A DNA stretch of 64,000 nt from Rhabdornis inornatus (lineage: Eukaryota > Chordata > Aves > Passeriformes > Rhabdornithidae), in NCBI GenBank assembly GCA_013397075.1, contig VWZS01004810.1, positions 784,999 through 848,998 of the forward strand, written 5' to 3'. Shown one piece after another: positions 11,992 through 24,748 of the stretch (its first letter is position 1; each line of letters starts with the position of its first letter). The translations under genes and the position numbers were made by a program. The notes under the pieces are model-generated. The model saw only the letters and a program-made list of their open reading frames with translations, was not told the origin of the DNA and made no database searches.

Positions 11992-12037
11992 TTGTGTGTA
12001 TTGTACAGGTGTGTGTTTTTTGTGTGTTGTACAGGTA
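11992..12037 (+). repeat. Short imperfect tandem duplication (TG-rich, ~27-bp period)
   Basis: TTGTGTGTATTGTACAGG is followed about 27 bp later by TTTGTGTGTTGTACAGG, giving two imperfect copies of a TG-rich unit ending in TTGTACAGG. It is a simple local duplication, not part of a longer array. Confidence 0.7.
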
Positions 12038-12689
12038 TCCCCAGGCTTTCTGGTGGAGCTGCTGATCCAAGAACCTCCTTCTGCTCCCAGAAGGAATCTC
12101 TGGGGCTGCCTTCATCCCCTTCTTCCTTGTGATTGCCATGCAGTGCACAGCTCTGGATGAACCAGGCTGAAAAATGTCTCCAGGAAAGAATTCCCCATGG
12201 CCACAACTGAGAACATTTTACATCCACTTTTCCATGTAGCCTGATGCTCTCCCAGGTTGGGTACCAGCTCCCTGTGCTGTCACAGCTCAGAGCTGCTGCT
12301 TCTCCCCTCAAACCTCCTGCAAACCCTAATTTTCACTCTTACCAGCTGTGCCTGCAATCCTTGGGAGAGATGGATGCTCTCTGCAAGGGCTGGAGATGGG
12401 AGCATCACTTCCTCCATCACCTCCTCCCCGGAGCAATGATCTCTAGTCAAGCTGGGCGTCGGCCATGGAGCTGAGAGTGTCAGCAATGTTCAGGAATTCT
12501 TGGAGCTGAGTGTGGATTTTGGGCCACTTTGGTCCTTCGTGCATTACCCCATCCCCTCCTCTCCTCTTCCTCCTATCCTGCCCATCCAAGAGGAAGATCT
12601 CTGCTGCAAACCCGAGCATGTCTCCCTGTAGATGAGCCGGAGGAGCAGATAAGGAGGGCTGGATGACAGAGGAAGGCTGTAAATGAGCT

Positions 12690-12884
12690 CCCATTAGCAA
12701 TTGCTGTGTATCTGGTGAGGGGCTGGTAAACAGTTCGCACTTATCTCTCCGCTCAGCATTTAGCTGATTTCCATAATGAGCTCCATTGAACTGAGAGGCC
12801 TCGAGGTGTCCCAAGGCTGTTGAGATGCAATGTGTTCTCTAAATCTGATTTATGTAAAGGTGAAGGCAATTGTGTTAACAAAGG
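12690..12884. promoter_or_regulatory. Candidate conserved non-coding element beside CpG cluster
   Basis: Non-repetitive sequence with a perfect palindrome AGCAATTGCT at 12696-12705, homeodomain-type TAAT cores (CATAATGAGC) and GTTAACAAAG near its right end. It directly abuts the CpG cluster at 12885. I infer possible enhancer or promoter-proximal function only from this texture and position. Confidence 0.3.
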
Positions 12885-13165
12885 GGAGGAACACGATCAA
12901 CATGCAGCCTGCGCTGGCTGCGAAGAGCGCGGTGCCTGCGCCTGGCGCTCTCCGGGCTGCATCTGACAGCAGCCAGGGACACGCGGAGATGCAGCTTTGG
13001 AAAACACAGCCAGGAGGAAGATGTAGGGGGCTTATTTATTATTATCTTCATTTTTTTCCCCCCCTCTCCCCGCCCCTCTTCGGAAGAGAGCAAAGCTGAG
13101 GTTTGCAGAGCATCTCCGATGGAGCGGAGCTGTGCGTGCCCGGTGACTGCAGGCTCCCGCTGAGC
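12885..13165. promoter_or_regulatory. CpG cluster, candidate promoter or enhancer core
   Basis: About 17 CpGs fall within roughly 280 bp (CTGCGCTGG, GCGAAGAGCGCGG, CCTGGCGCTCTCCGGG, ACACGCGGAG, CCCCGCCC, TTCGGAAG, CTCCGATGG and others), while flanking kilobases have only sparse CpGs. Methylation normally removes CpGs in vertebrates, so such a cluster suggests DNA unmethylated in the germ line, typical of promoters and some enhancers. A GC box-like CCCCGCCCC lies near 13070 and an ETS-like CGGAAG at 13081. It is shorter than a standard CpG island. I see no convincing first exon and cannot assign a strand. Confidence 0.4.
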
Positions 13166-16100
13166 CCCAGAGCTGGGGCTCGGTGCCACCTTCAGTGCCA
13201 CCCTCAGCCCTATCTCAGCCTGCCAGGTTCCTCCGCAGAAATCTCACTCTGGGCCCCAGCACAATCTCAATTCCTCCTGCTTGCTCAGGCGCAAAATCCT
13301 GCAAACCCCAGCAGTCCCTTCTGTGGCTTTGAGTCTATCTGTCATAACCATGAACAAAGGAAAGAAAACTCACACAGGCTTTTTACAAAATCACTTATTT
13401 CTTTGCAGCATCTCTGAGGGCCCCTGTTTCCATCCTGTGTCCATGCTCTCCATGCTGACAATCAGAGAAGCTTTCCAAGGTCATGCACATCAGCAAATAC
13501 TTGGAGGCAGCTCCGAGGCAGGTGGACCTTGGCAGATTTTGGCCACAATTTACAGGCAGCTACTAAAACTATAAAATAATTTTGCTAGGGAGAAAGTAGA
13601 AATCTTGTCATGTGACTGAATGGAAATTAAGACTCTTGGAAAAGGAAAAAAAAATCACTGGAAAGAGATGCTATCATTGGGAATAATTCTACTTGGGTTG
13701 TAATGGGAACTGCATGACTCAGTGGAGCTTTTGCATGGCTGGATGATTCGAGCAAGGATAATCATAAAGAGAGATGAGTAGAACATGAAGAAAAAAAGAT
13801 GGAATGCATATTTTTCTCATGGTAAATTAAGAGAAGGTTGTATGAGTGGAAATTCAGACAAGGCAAATGCAATGGAATATTGTCACAACAGAACTGGCCA
13901 TCTGCATCTGCTTTACTCTCTGCTCACAGGGTGGGGATGGCAATATCAGCATGGCTGTCTCTGAAGGAGGAAAAAGGGGTTTTTCTGCTAGTTTGCATTT
14001 AATTATGTATTTTGCAATTTTTTACACCAGCTATTCCGCTAAACTTGGTTTCATGTGCAACAAAAGCTAACCATATAAACATGTCTGTCCCAAACCCTTA
14101 TTACAATTCTCAGAACCACTCACAGGCTTTCTGAAACCCATTATTATCGTTATAATCAAGAATCACAGGACACTGTGATTTGTGCCAAAAATACAGATAC
14201 ACTGGATTGGTTGTACAGGCCACAGATAGAGTGAGAGAAAGGATGGGGAGAGAGAGATGCAGCTTCAGCACTGCTTAATTCAGGCACAGGAACACGTATC
14301 CTGTTTAATTTTTCCTCTTTCATTTTCCAATTTAACTTCTGAAAGCTGCTGAAATCCAGGCTAATATTTGCTTTGTCCTCTTTGTTCTTCTTTATCTTCA
14401 AACCAGGGAACCCTGGTTTTCTCCTTCTCTCCACAGCTCCAGCAGCCCCTTCCCTGGGAGAGGAGGCAGGTCTGCTTCAAGGTGCAGCACTCAGACCTCT
14501 CCAGCAGAGGGAAGGAAAAACCCCCTCTGGAAAATTGCTGCAACACTACTTAGCAGATGTAAAATGCAGGTAAACTCATTGGAAAATGCAAATGCAGCGT
14601 GGATCTTCATTTTATTAGGCTTTTGCACACAGTTCCTCTCTCCTGGAGCACTTTGCAATCAAAAGACCCTGGAGTGGACTATTTTGAGCCCTGATTCTTC
14701 ATGCTAAGAGGTGATGCTGATTAGGTTGTACCAGCACAAGGCACTGATACCAATATTCTGCCAGAGGGTTTTCTCAGAGAACACAGGGTCTGATTTTGTT
14801 CTCATGTTAGCATATTTAGGGAGTTACACAGGGGATGTCCAGCTGTTGTCTGGGCATTGGAAGAGATCCAGTCTTCTCAGGTCTGTGCTTTGCACAAAGA
14901 GCTCTTCAGGGTTGCTTTCATATATGGAAGTATATTTATATTTAAGTGTGTGTGTGCCATGTGTACATATGTGTACATTTGAATATTCTATACAAACACC
15001 AGAATGTGCATAAAAGAAGATGATGACACAGAGAAACCAACACCTCCTGCATGAGAATGAGAGCAAAGTGTGCCAAGAATGGTTCTTGCTTAAAATGCCT
15101 CACCTCTCCCTGCCTAGAGCCACCTCAGTGCAAATCTCTCTCCTAGAACAGAAAGCCTAATGCCCAATGCATTTTTTCAGCCCAGAAACGGAGAGCAAGA
15201 AAGATGAGGGGAGCTGCTGGATCGGGAATGGAGGCACCATGGATGGTCTTTACATCCCTGTTGCTTTGGTTTGTTCACAGAACACATGAGGACTCAGGTA
15301 CTTAAATTCAGATAAATTGCATCTGTTTCCCAGCCCTACCAAACCAGCCAGCGTGGCAGTTATTTGTTTCCTTAAGATGATTATAGCAGATAGCTCAGCT
15401 CAGAAGCCTGGTTACACCCAGGGGTGGCTCAAAAGACACTGCAGAGGACAAAAAGTAGGACAAAGCAGCCTGAGATCCCAGGGTAGAGTAAATCATGTCA
15501 GAGTTTTATGTTTCTTCGAGTCTGCAGGATAACACATTGGCTAGAGGCACCTCTCAGTACCCACAGGCAGAGCTTAAAGGAGTCTGAGTTACACCAGAGA
15601 GGATTTGGCCCCTTCTGTTCCATGGTCGTTGCCAGCTCCACTCTCATACACAGAGGAAAATATTGCCCAGGCTGAAGCTGAGCCAAGATGACCACAGAGG
15701 TCATGAATCTATAAAAATTATTAACACTTATTAGTATAATAATCCTTTTTATGACACCATAAAGTTACATGATGCCTTTCAGGATGTAGATAAACTCCAT
15801 TCCCTGTGCTGAGGGGCCACTTCTCCCACAAATTTCTCTGGATTGCCTGTGTGCAAACCCCTACTCTCTGTCTTTACTGCCCTGGGACATCATCCATCGA
15901 TCAAATCTTCTGTGGGAGGAGTCCTTGAACCTCCTCTGCACAATTCCACTGAAAAGGCCTCTAGGGATGTGGAAAAAAATCATATATTCTTTTCAGGTTT
16001 TAAAACTATAAATGTGGAAAAAATTTGCATTTCCTTTGTCGCACCTTTGGGCTATAGATGCAGCTCCTCTGTTCTGCAGGGAAATGTGGGGTGCAGTGGG

Positions 16101-17973
16101 AGGATGGAAGTGGGCTTGTTCTGGAAAAGTAGGACACATGAAGTTTTTACACTCGATTTTCCCATGAGGTGGCTGGATGATCTGAGGGATGCTGTGGGAA
16201 GTTAGGCTTGGAATCATACTAACATTATAAAAATGATGAGATTTCCTACACTCCCAAGTGCCAGAGACCACAGAGAGAAGTGCAGGGCTGGAGTGGGATA
16301 GAAGATCTCTCAAGGAGGACAAATAATGCTGCAGTAGAGAATCCTATTTCTGGACAAACCCAAAATGCAGTTCCCAGGCTTTTCCCCACACACCAAACTC
16401 CGGGTGACTACAGAAATAACACACTGACATTTTTTTACTCCAGTAATAGCAGGTAATGATAGATGGCCCAGAACACAGTGTTTGATTAAAAACGACTAAT
16501 CAATTTGCTAAAGATCAAAAATTGACCTGCCAAAAGCACTGAAGCTTTCAGAGACCCAACCAGTCTATTTTTGCTGCTCATGTGAACCTGTGTGGAGAGA
16601 AAGCCTCTCCTGCTGTGCAATCCTGTCGAGTCAGCAGCCCTGGGACAGGCAGAGTGTGACAAATCCGGGGAGAAACCCAGGCTGGAACTGCTCCCTTCTT
16701 CAGGTTGTTGTTGGAAGTGTTTTAATCCAAAATAATTACTCAAACATTGGCTTCTGGGGAATGAATCTCTTGTCAACTTCTGAGACAGGAATTTCTGTGT
16801 ATGAAGACTTTTTGCAATTTTTTTTTTAATTGCAAACCAAAAGTTATGATTTGTAAAGCGAAGGCAGAATGAGCAAAAGATCTTGAATTTGCCATAAAGT
16901 TGTTGTTTAGGAATTCTCAAGTTTAAAACTGCTAATTATACACTTCCAGACTTTACTTTTTTTCCCCCAAAAATTGCTGTCTTACTTGATTAAAAGATAC
17001 ACAGCTTTGATTTGTTTCTTATCCCCTTCCCACTCACTCCTCCTGATACAAATGGTTTTAAGCAACATTACTCTAGGCAGCAGATGTTACTTGTTTCAGC
17101 TAAAATAAAATAATCCAATGCTTAAAAACCCCAAAGAAAACAATCCACTCAATTTGATAGGGAATGCTGATAAAGCAAGAACAATCACCCCACTTCTGAC
17201 TGATAAATACACTTATAGTCCTTGACATTGGCATGTACAGATCACAGAAATCTCAGTTCTGGTTGGTATCAAAGTGCAATGAAAGGGAATTGCATTGACT
17301 TGGAGTTCCTACCAACAGCAGAAAAGAATAAAAAAAAATCAGCACGTGGTTAATGAAGATGAATAGACGCAGGGAAAATGGAATTTTTGTGTTTCCAGGG
17401 GATTTAAAACAACAGTGAGTAAAATCTTCCTAATAACATAATTAAAAAAAATAGCATGTGGATGTGAAATTAATCTGGGCTGCCACTGCATTGATTTCAG
17501 CTGGCTTCAGGCTGAGGATTTTCTTCAGAGAGAAGTAAAGGCCATGGACAGGAGAAAGTGACCCTGAAAAATCTGTGTTTGGTTTGGCACGGGGCGACAA
17601 CAGCATCCCTCTGTAAGCTCTGCTCCCACACCCAGGGCATGGATGTGGCATCCTGCAGTGGGACACCTGGGGACACCACATTCTGGGGGTCCAAGGGACT
17701 CCCTGGGGTGCAGGACATTGATGAGATGTTGGAGCAGCCCTGATCATGGCTTTCCCAGATTATGGGAATCCCCTGTACAGAGGGATCTCGGCATCCTCCA
17801 CTTTGTGTTCTCTGCTTTCTCCAAGGTTATGTCCGTGACAGTAGGGAAGAGGAGCTGAAGGAACATGGACACAGCCATGGGCATGGTGTAAGCCTAGAAC
17901 TGTAGGATATGGAGGATTGTAGAAATGCAGGATACAGCTCTTTGTGTCCTGCCCCAAGCCTACAACTTATTTC
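13166..17973. other. Unique DNA, no gene seen
   Basis: GC content falls again past about 13300. Open frames of up to 144 codons exist (16486-16920, minus) but have no recognisable domain. A short TG/TA-rich stretch lies at about 14930-14990. Nothing else can be named. Confidence 0.5.
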
Positions 17974-18045
17974 TGTGCAAACATGAGGAAATCACCTCAA
18001 TTCATCTTCCCTAGCTATAAAATTGGGAAGTAGACATTCACCTTC
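17974..18045 (+). mobile_element. MIR-like ancient SINE remnant (weak)
   Basis: The order AAATCACCTCAATTCATCTT, CCCTAGCTATAAAATTGGGA then AGTAGACATTC follows the MIR core pattern: CAAGTCACTTAACCTC, then CAGTTTCC.CATCTGTAAAATGGG, then ATAATAAT. The match is short and degenerate, as expected for an element fixed before the amniote radiation. It could be coincidence. Confidence 0.35.
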
Positions 18046-21000
18046 ACTTTTTGACATCTATGAATTAAAGAACTTGTGTGGGATTTTTTATCAGCAAGAT
18101 AATTTTAGTTCTACAGAGAAGTGAAGCCATTCTGCTGGACAAAAGAGAGATCAGTGTCCCTGCTCGAGGCCCCGTGGCAAAAATTTGGGCACTGACCCTC
18201 CAGCTGATGTGGGGCTGCACAAACACAACTGCTGAGCTCAGCAGCATGTGGTGTGTCTCTCCGTGAGGGGAGGAAGCTGGAGAATGCAGTTTTGGCCGTG
18301 GTTTGCTCCAGTTTCTGGCAGCAGCAGGTTCTCTGGAGCGCCTTTCCATCTTCCTGAGGGATTGGCTCAGCACAGCAGTGCTCGGTGTAGCCTGACACAG
18401 CAGTCACATAAGGTCAAGCTCACAAGATAAACGGCCCTGTGTGTGTGTGGGGGGCTCAGCCTCCCCAGCGTTATGGCACAGGAACCACTCTTCCATTACA
18501 TGGAGATCTATAAGGAATCGCTGCCATTAACGGACTCCATTAAAAGCAATACATGTGGGAAAAATTGCACTTTGATTTAGTTTCGCAATGTGGAGATATT
18601 GGCAAGATAATCACATAAAAGTGACACCTTTTATAGCCAAGCTCTTTGATTTTATGTCAGTGAGTTTCAATTTCTCACATTTTTATGTTCATATATAGGT
18701 CCTTGTTCTAATGTATGCATTAGCTGGCGTAAAGGTTAAATAGATTGTTTTAGCATTTTGGGATACACATTGTGGATATGCACAAATCTTCAACGAGCTG
18801 GGTGAGTTATTTTGGGTAGGCAGGAACTGTGAGAAGGGAGCAAGGATTACTCCTTTGACTTGGTCCCATCTGAAAAAGAAAAAAAAAGGGAACAATGAGA
18901 AAAAAATATTCTATATATGTAATTTGATTTGAAAAACAGATCCGCAGGCTTCCCAAGAACTGTCAGAAGGAACAGATGGTGTGGGTCACCCTGCTTCATG
19001 AAATGCTCCGAATCTGAATATTTATTTTTAAACACAGAAAAATATCTATTCCTTGTGAGGCAGATTGTGATCTCCCTTACATCAGCAAAGCTGTCTGGAG
19101 CTGGGATTGGCACTGGATTGATGCTGAGAGTCACAGGGGGCTGGTGAAGCTGAGGCCACAACCTGCCCTCCCATGGAGAAAGGCAGTTTCAAGGTCTGGT
19201 TCCACGGTTAAGCACTTGAGACTAAACTCCCATCTTGTTCCAATGATTGCACAACCAGAATATTTTTGATACAGAAAGCCTGGTGGTGAAGGCACTCAGT
19301 GTAGATGCTGAGTGTCCTGTAGGGATTACAGGTAAATCAGGAGTGATGTCATCAGTGTGACTTTCAGAGGTGTTTCACACTTGCCTGTGGTGTGAGGCAC
19401 AGGATCCTGCTCCAACCATTGCTTATCCTCACCTTTAGCCTGGGCCAAGCACACACCTGGGGGAAGTCACATTTCAACAGCCCTTAAACCACCCTGGTAT
19501 ATTTAAATCTCTCAATTCATCTTTTCTCTCTCTATCCCCAATCTCTGTTCTGCAAACCCTTCTCCCCATGTCCCCATGTCCCCATGTCAAAGACAAAGAA
19601 GTCTTTGAAAAACCAGTATTGCAAGTCTGGGTTCTAACAGGTAATATCTTTCTCTCTCACTTGTTTTTTCCACCTTTTTAGTTATTTCTGAAAGTCTTTT
19701 GCCTCTATTAGTCCCTGCATCTGGATAGATTACTCTTCAACTCATGAAGGGAATTCAAGTTGTCTCTTTAAATCTTCCTCTACCCCCCCACTTCACATAC
19801 TCCCAACACCTCTTTGTCTTTCCATTTCACCTCATTTAAATATTCAGCCCAATTTCGAGGCTTAATAATGATGAATAAGATTGAGATTAGGATTTAATAA
19901 GAGTGTTAAGGAAAGATTTGTCATTCCAATGGCTGTAGGTCTTGGCTGAAATTGAGCTGGCATCTGGCCTCTGGGGATGTGCCAAGTGGAGCTCTTGGCT
20001 GGCTGCAATTATGGATTTCTCCAGAAGGGCAGGAAAGGTTTCCTTCACTCAGCTCTGGCATACAGGGATGACTTACTCCTGGCTAATTGTCTTCTCACAA
20101 TCCACTTCCTGCACTAGAGGCAGTTTGACTCAAGAACTGGAAAGCCTGGGAGCTCCATGTCATTTGAAGATTTTTTAGGTACTAGGTCTTAGTTGTCTTC
20201 ATTAGTGCATTTCACATTCAGGTAAGACTCAGGGAGCCGAATCAGTGCTTTTCCAGGGTCTAAATTCCCATCCTGGAACTGAGATGAATTGCAGTGACAA
20301 AGCCTGAATCCATGTCTAAGTCTCAGACTGAACTTCAACAAACTGAGTCGAGTTTGGCATCCGTGGAGGTGCAGCTGTCAGAGCAAAGCTCAAGGAGGAA
20401 ACCTGTGATGGGCACTCTAAGTTCCATTATTGCTTTGCAGACATCTACTAATGCCATTAACTGCGTGCAGGATGAGCTGAGTATTTCCTCTGGGAGCTGA
20501 GCAAAACCCCCTGCACCTGCAAGTGCAGGAGTAGCTCGACCCTGAAGCAGAGTGTGCTGAGGGCTGGGAGCACACAGCACATTGTGTCTGCATGCCAACG
20601 TGGAGAGTGGTATCGAGGGGATGGGAGGATGCCAGAATTTCTCAGAGGAGCTGCTTCCAAGCCGAGCTAATCTTCTGTCACTTGGTGCCCTTAATGGCAG
20701 AGTCAGGCTGCAGGAAGTAACTTGATCTAAAATACAGCACGTTGAACATAGCCAGCCTCAGGTTTGAGATGCACCCCACATTCCCCAAACCTCTCTGCAG
20801 CCCCTGGTGCCTCTCTTTTCTCCAAGAGAGACCCTTTGGGCTGTGCCAGGCTCAGCACTGCATTAAGCTCCTGAGGTAGTCTGAACACTTGTAAAACCTC
20901 GCTGATGTCCGTCATGCTCGGGCTGAAGATGTTGAACCAGAAACGTTGGCTCAAACTGTTTTGACAAGGGCTTGTTGGAGTGTCTGAAACCTTGTGCACA

Positions 21001-23213
21001 CAAAGCCCAAAGAGGCTTAAGGCTTCTCAAGATTTAGGGACAGATTCCTGGTGCAGGGAAAGCACTGAAGCTCTCTGAAAATCAGGGGGTTTGTGCCGCT
21101 TTACTCCAGCGAGGGGTGTGGACCTGGGGGTGCTCTCACTGCTTAAATTGCTCTGCAGTTTTAGAGAGTTTACAGTAAGCCTCTTAAACTGCTCTGAGGA
21201 CTTACAGTATCTTAAGCCTCTTAAATTATATTTTAAAAACGTATGGTATTTTTGGCAGAATCTACCGTTTGGAAGGATTCAAGGTTAGGAGAAATCAAAC
21301 TTGGCATGCTTGATAGATTTTATTGAGAATTAAATATATTTGATGAAATATAGTTTTAATAATTGAAAAATTATAAACTGAAATAATTATTTTGCCAGTC
21401 TACATTAATGGAATTGCTTGTGAACATACATTAAAATATTCAAACTGGCAGAAAATGCCATAATTTTTAAACTCACAATTTCCTGGTGTAGGTCTTATTA
21501 ATTTTTCAACCACTCATCCAATTTTCTTCAAGCTTGACTTAATTTTTATGTCACAGTTACCTCTACAAAATAAGACAGTTTGGCAAGTCCACCCCAACAT
21601 ACTTTAAAGAAATCAAAATGTGAAATGTCTGATCAGAGTATGAGGAAAATACTTTTTTTTTTTTAATAAGTCAAAGAAAGATCTTCTGGTATTCTTGAAA
21701 ATTAAATAACAAAAAAAGTACCCCAAAGCTCTTAGGGTGAGACTAAATTTAACAGATTTCTTCATGCACAATTGAAAGGAGAGATTAAAAGAAAAGAAAT
21801 TGGAAAGTTAATGTGACTACAGAGGTGGTGACAGGCCTTTCCCATCAAACTCATTAACTGCTCAATTTTAGTGACTCTTTGAGCGTGATGATTTTTTTTG
21901 TGACACATGACAAAAATATTGATCTTTCCTATGTTCCATCATAACTAAAGTGCACTTAGAAAGTACCAACAGAAGTTGCACACACACAGACAGACACACA
22001 GAGGATTTTTGGGCTTTCCTTCAAATTTCATCAATAAGCTGCATCTCTCCTCTTCTCCACCTGCCTGTCATAAAAATGGTCAAAGAAAAGACAGCAAGAC
22101 TTCAGTGGACACGGAAAGACAGCAAGACTTTCCCATGGAAATCTTGTGCCACCTACGAGAAGGAGCTCTGGCTTGAACAGCTCTGGTGCAATGTCTGGAG
22201 TCCATCCACGTGAACAAATGGGCACCATATGTGGTTGACAGCCAGTTCTTTCAATTCCAGCAAAGCCAATTGATTTGAGTACACCAGTTTCATAGAGGTC
22301 TGTTGGGAGCCATCAGATGAGCCTCGATTTTGACAACTCAATCAGCAAGAATGTTCTGTTCCTGCAAGTGAGGGAGAAAGTAACTACTAACCAAAATCCT
22401 GAAGCCAGACTTGCAGCAGAACTGAGCTGCATCTTTTCTAAAGCTCCATAAACTGATTATTTTAAAAAGTGAACATGTTCTGATTGTTTTGCAACGCGGT
22501 GCTCAGCTACAGAAGTTGTCAACATGGTTAAAACCTGAAGGGATCCTGGAAATCTTTATTCAAAAGAAACCAAGGCACTCCTTTGCCAAAAGAGAATGAG
22601 AGCCAGTCTGTACAATTCCACTCTGTACTCAAGGGAGAGGTGGGGACAAGTTTCCTGATACTGTTTGCAACTTGAATATTCCAGCTGATATTACGGACCA
22701 AACCAGTTTCAGCATTTTTGAGTTAAATATCTGAAACCCAAAATGCTGCTGGACAGTGACAATTACCTCTAAAACCACAATTTGCCTTTGGAAAATTACT
22801 GGTTCTGCTGCACAGAAGAAAATTCTGCAGATGCAGTTCTTATGGCCAAATATTTTCTTATTATTTTATATTGTCTTTTCAGGCCTGTGCCAGCTGTTGC
22901 ATTCTCTCACCTCTGCCCTTCTAACACACATGAGTTTGGAGCTTTAGCACATCTTTGATGTGTCTGAAAGTCAGGGGACCATCACAAGCTCTGGGCATCA
23001 CTTACAGAGGTCTTGGGACACATTCTGGTTTGACTTTTTAATTATTTCCACCTCTATCCCTGCAGTCAGACCTTGCCTATCCACCCTCTGAGCTTCACCA
23101 GTCCTTCTAAACATTTTATTGTTTTTTCAGTGCTCATCTACCAACAAGACCTTGGCACATCTGAACCCCAGCCTCTTTTTCCCCAGGAAATGATTGAAAA
23201 TAGCAGTAATTAT
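18046..23213. other. Unique DNA, no gene seen
   Basis: Mostly AT-rich, with a very AT-rich stretch at about 21300-21700. Minor simple repeats are (CCCCATGT)3 at about 19565-19588, a CA/CAGA run at about 21977-22002 and a short duplication at 22087. No gene, RNA or transposon family was recognised. Confidence 0.5.
22087..22130 (+). repeat. Short tandem duplication, 28-bp period
   Basis: AAAGACAGCAAGACTT occurs at 22087-22102 and again exactly at 22115-22130, separated by CAGTGGACACGG. It is a local two-copy duplication. Confidence 0.8.
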
Positions 23214-23241
23214 GGAGGGGGGAAGGGGGGGGGAAGAGGGG
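23214..23241 (+). other. G-run with G-quadruplex potential
   Basis: G-tracts of six (23217-23222), nine (23225-23233) and four (23238-23241) bases are separated by AA and AAGA. The nine-base tract can supply two stacks, so a quadruplex is possible. Such runs are also prone to sequencing and assembly error. Confidence 0.5.
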
Positions 23242-23849
23242 AATTGTTTTGTGTTTATCATTATTATTTAGTGGATATTTTCGTAACATCTTTTAGAGAT
23301 TAAGTTCAATTAGGAAACAGATGGCACCAAAATATCGTCAAATGTTTCTGATGGGCAGCAAATTACTGACTTAATTATGTAAATAATTAAAATTTATATT
23401 TACACCTGATCATCCAAATGAGGGTGAAAATACCAATTTCAGGGTTTGTAATGATTGCTGGCAGGGTGTCAACCTGTGAACAAGTAGTTTCTTTTCTCCA
23501 GCTTCAGATATCTCCCTTAGATCCTGAAACAGTCAAAAAAAAAAACCAAAAAAAACTGGAAAAGGGAAAAAAAGAAAGGATGAATGAAGATTTCTGACTA
23601 AGTTTATGTCATGTCAGTGGTCTCCTGAGTTTAAATGTGTTGGTTTAGAAGACTTTGTTATGAGCAGGCTCTCACTGCACCCAGAGCTCAACCCAAGCTG
23701 GTTTTGTGCACTTGGTTGTACAAAGGTGTTGTGAGGGGCAGTTCTTGCACTGAAAATTTAAAGGCCAAACAAACAGGGCTGATAAGTAGCCAAAAAAAAA
23801 ATTAAAAAAGCAGTGAGAGCAAGAGGGAGTCAGACAGTTTTATTAACTT
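23242..23849. other. Unique DNA with A-rich segment, no gene seen
   Basis: An A-rich, A/G-biased stretch lies at 23534-23580, with runs of 8-10 A. It could be the tail of a lost retroposon, but no body is recognisable upstream. Nothing else is supported. Confidence 0.5.
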
Positions 23850-24125
23850 CTGTATTACAGATGCAGAACTGAGGCACAGAAAGATAAAATGTGTGATTCT
23901 CATTTGCACTAAATTTGCTTTCCACTACTCTGACAGCATAAACGGGCCATGAAGTGGGTATATATTACATTTACACTCTCTTTTCATTTCTCCCATGATG
24001 TTAAAATGCTTCAGTGTTAGTGAATATCAGGCCCAAAATGATTTCTCTAAGATCACAGAGGAAATCGATGCCGTTGAACCCACATTTCCTTAGAGCCACT
24101 GCAGTGCCTCAGTTACACGACACCC
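23850..24125 (-). mobile_element. MIR-like ancient SINE, split by ~150 bp
   Basis: The left part (ATTACAGATGCAGAACTGAG then GCACAGAAAGATAAAA, from 23854) matches the antisense MIR core ACAGATGAGGAAACTGAGGCACAGAG. The right part (CTAAGATCACAGAGGAAAT, then GTTGAACCCACATTTCCTTA, 24048-24092) matches the adjoining antisense segment CAAGGTCACACAG...TTTGAACCCAGG. Some 150 bp of unrelated sequence separates them, so something has inserted or the sequence has been rearranged. MIR-type elements are very old amniote SINEs, and only fragments survive in birds. Confidence 0.5.
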
Positions 24126-24719
24126 TGTCACCCCTCTCTGGGCAGGAGCCTGTGTACACAGCCACAGGGTACTAAACCTGCTTTAAAGGTCAGCTTCTCG
24201 AGGAATATATAAAAAAGCAGGAAAACGAATCAGCTTTTCCTTGTCTTCTCTTGACTTTGCTTCTACCTGTAGATCATAATAGCAGAAGAACAAGGAAATG
24301 ATAGAAAAAACTTGGAAGCAGATGTAGAGATTAGCGTGGTGACCTCTAACCTCAGCTTTCTTGTCTGTACATCCCAGGTTAATTTTTTCCCAGACAGAGA
24401 TGGAGCTGCTAAAATCCATCAGGAATCACTATTTGTGTTCTTTCCAGTATCTTATTTCCTAGGAAAGATATTAGAGTTGTATTTGCCTGCAAAAACCAAA
24501 ACTCCTTAGGACGTGGCTTTGCTCCATCTGCTCCAGAGGTTGGGATAGGTAAAATATCAGATAAAGCCCTGTGGTTTTGATTCTGAGCCATCTTTGAAGG
24601 TCAAAACCAGGCTTTTGTGGTTCTTCCTGCTTTCTATGTCACAGGTTCTGCAATATTAAGATTTTTATCTTAGCCCTATTTTATCAGTGCTCTTCTCCCA
24701 TCCCTAATTTGGAGCCAGT
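24126..24719. other. Unique DNA, no gene seen
   Basis: No repeat family or exon recognised. Confidence 0.5.
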
Positions 24720-24748
24720 GGGGGTGGGGAGGGGAGAGGTGATAGGGA
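24720..24748 (+). other. G-rich run with G-quadruplex potential
   Basis: Five, four and four Gs in succession (GGGGGTGGGGAGGGG), then GG and GGG tracts within 29 bp, meet the relaxed quadruplex pattern. No gene lies nearby. Confidence 0.5.
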
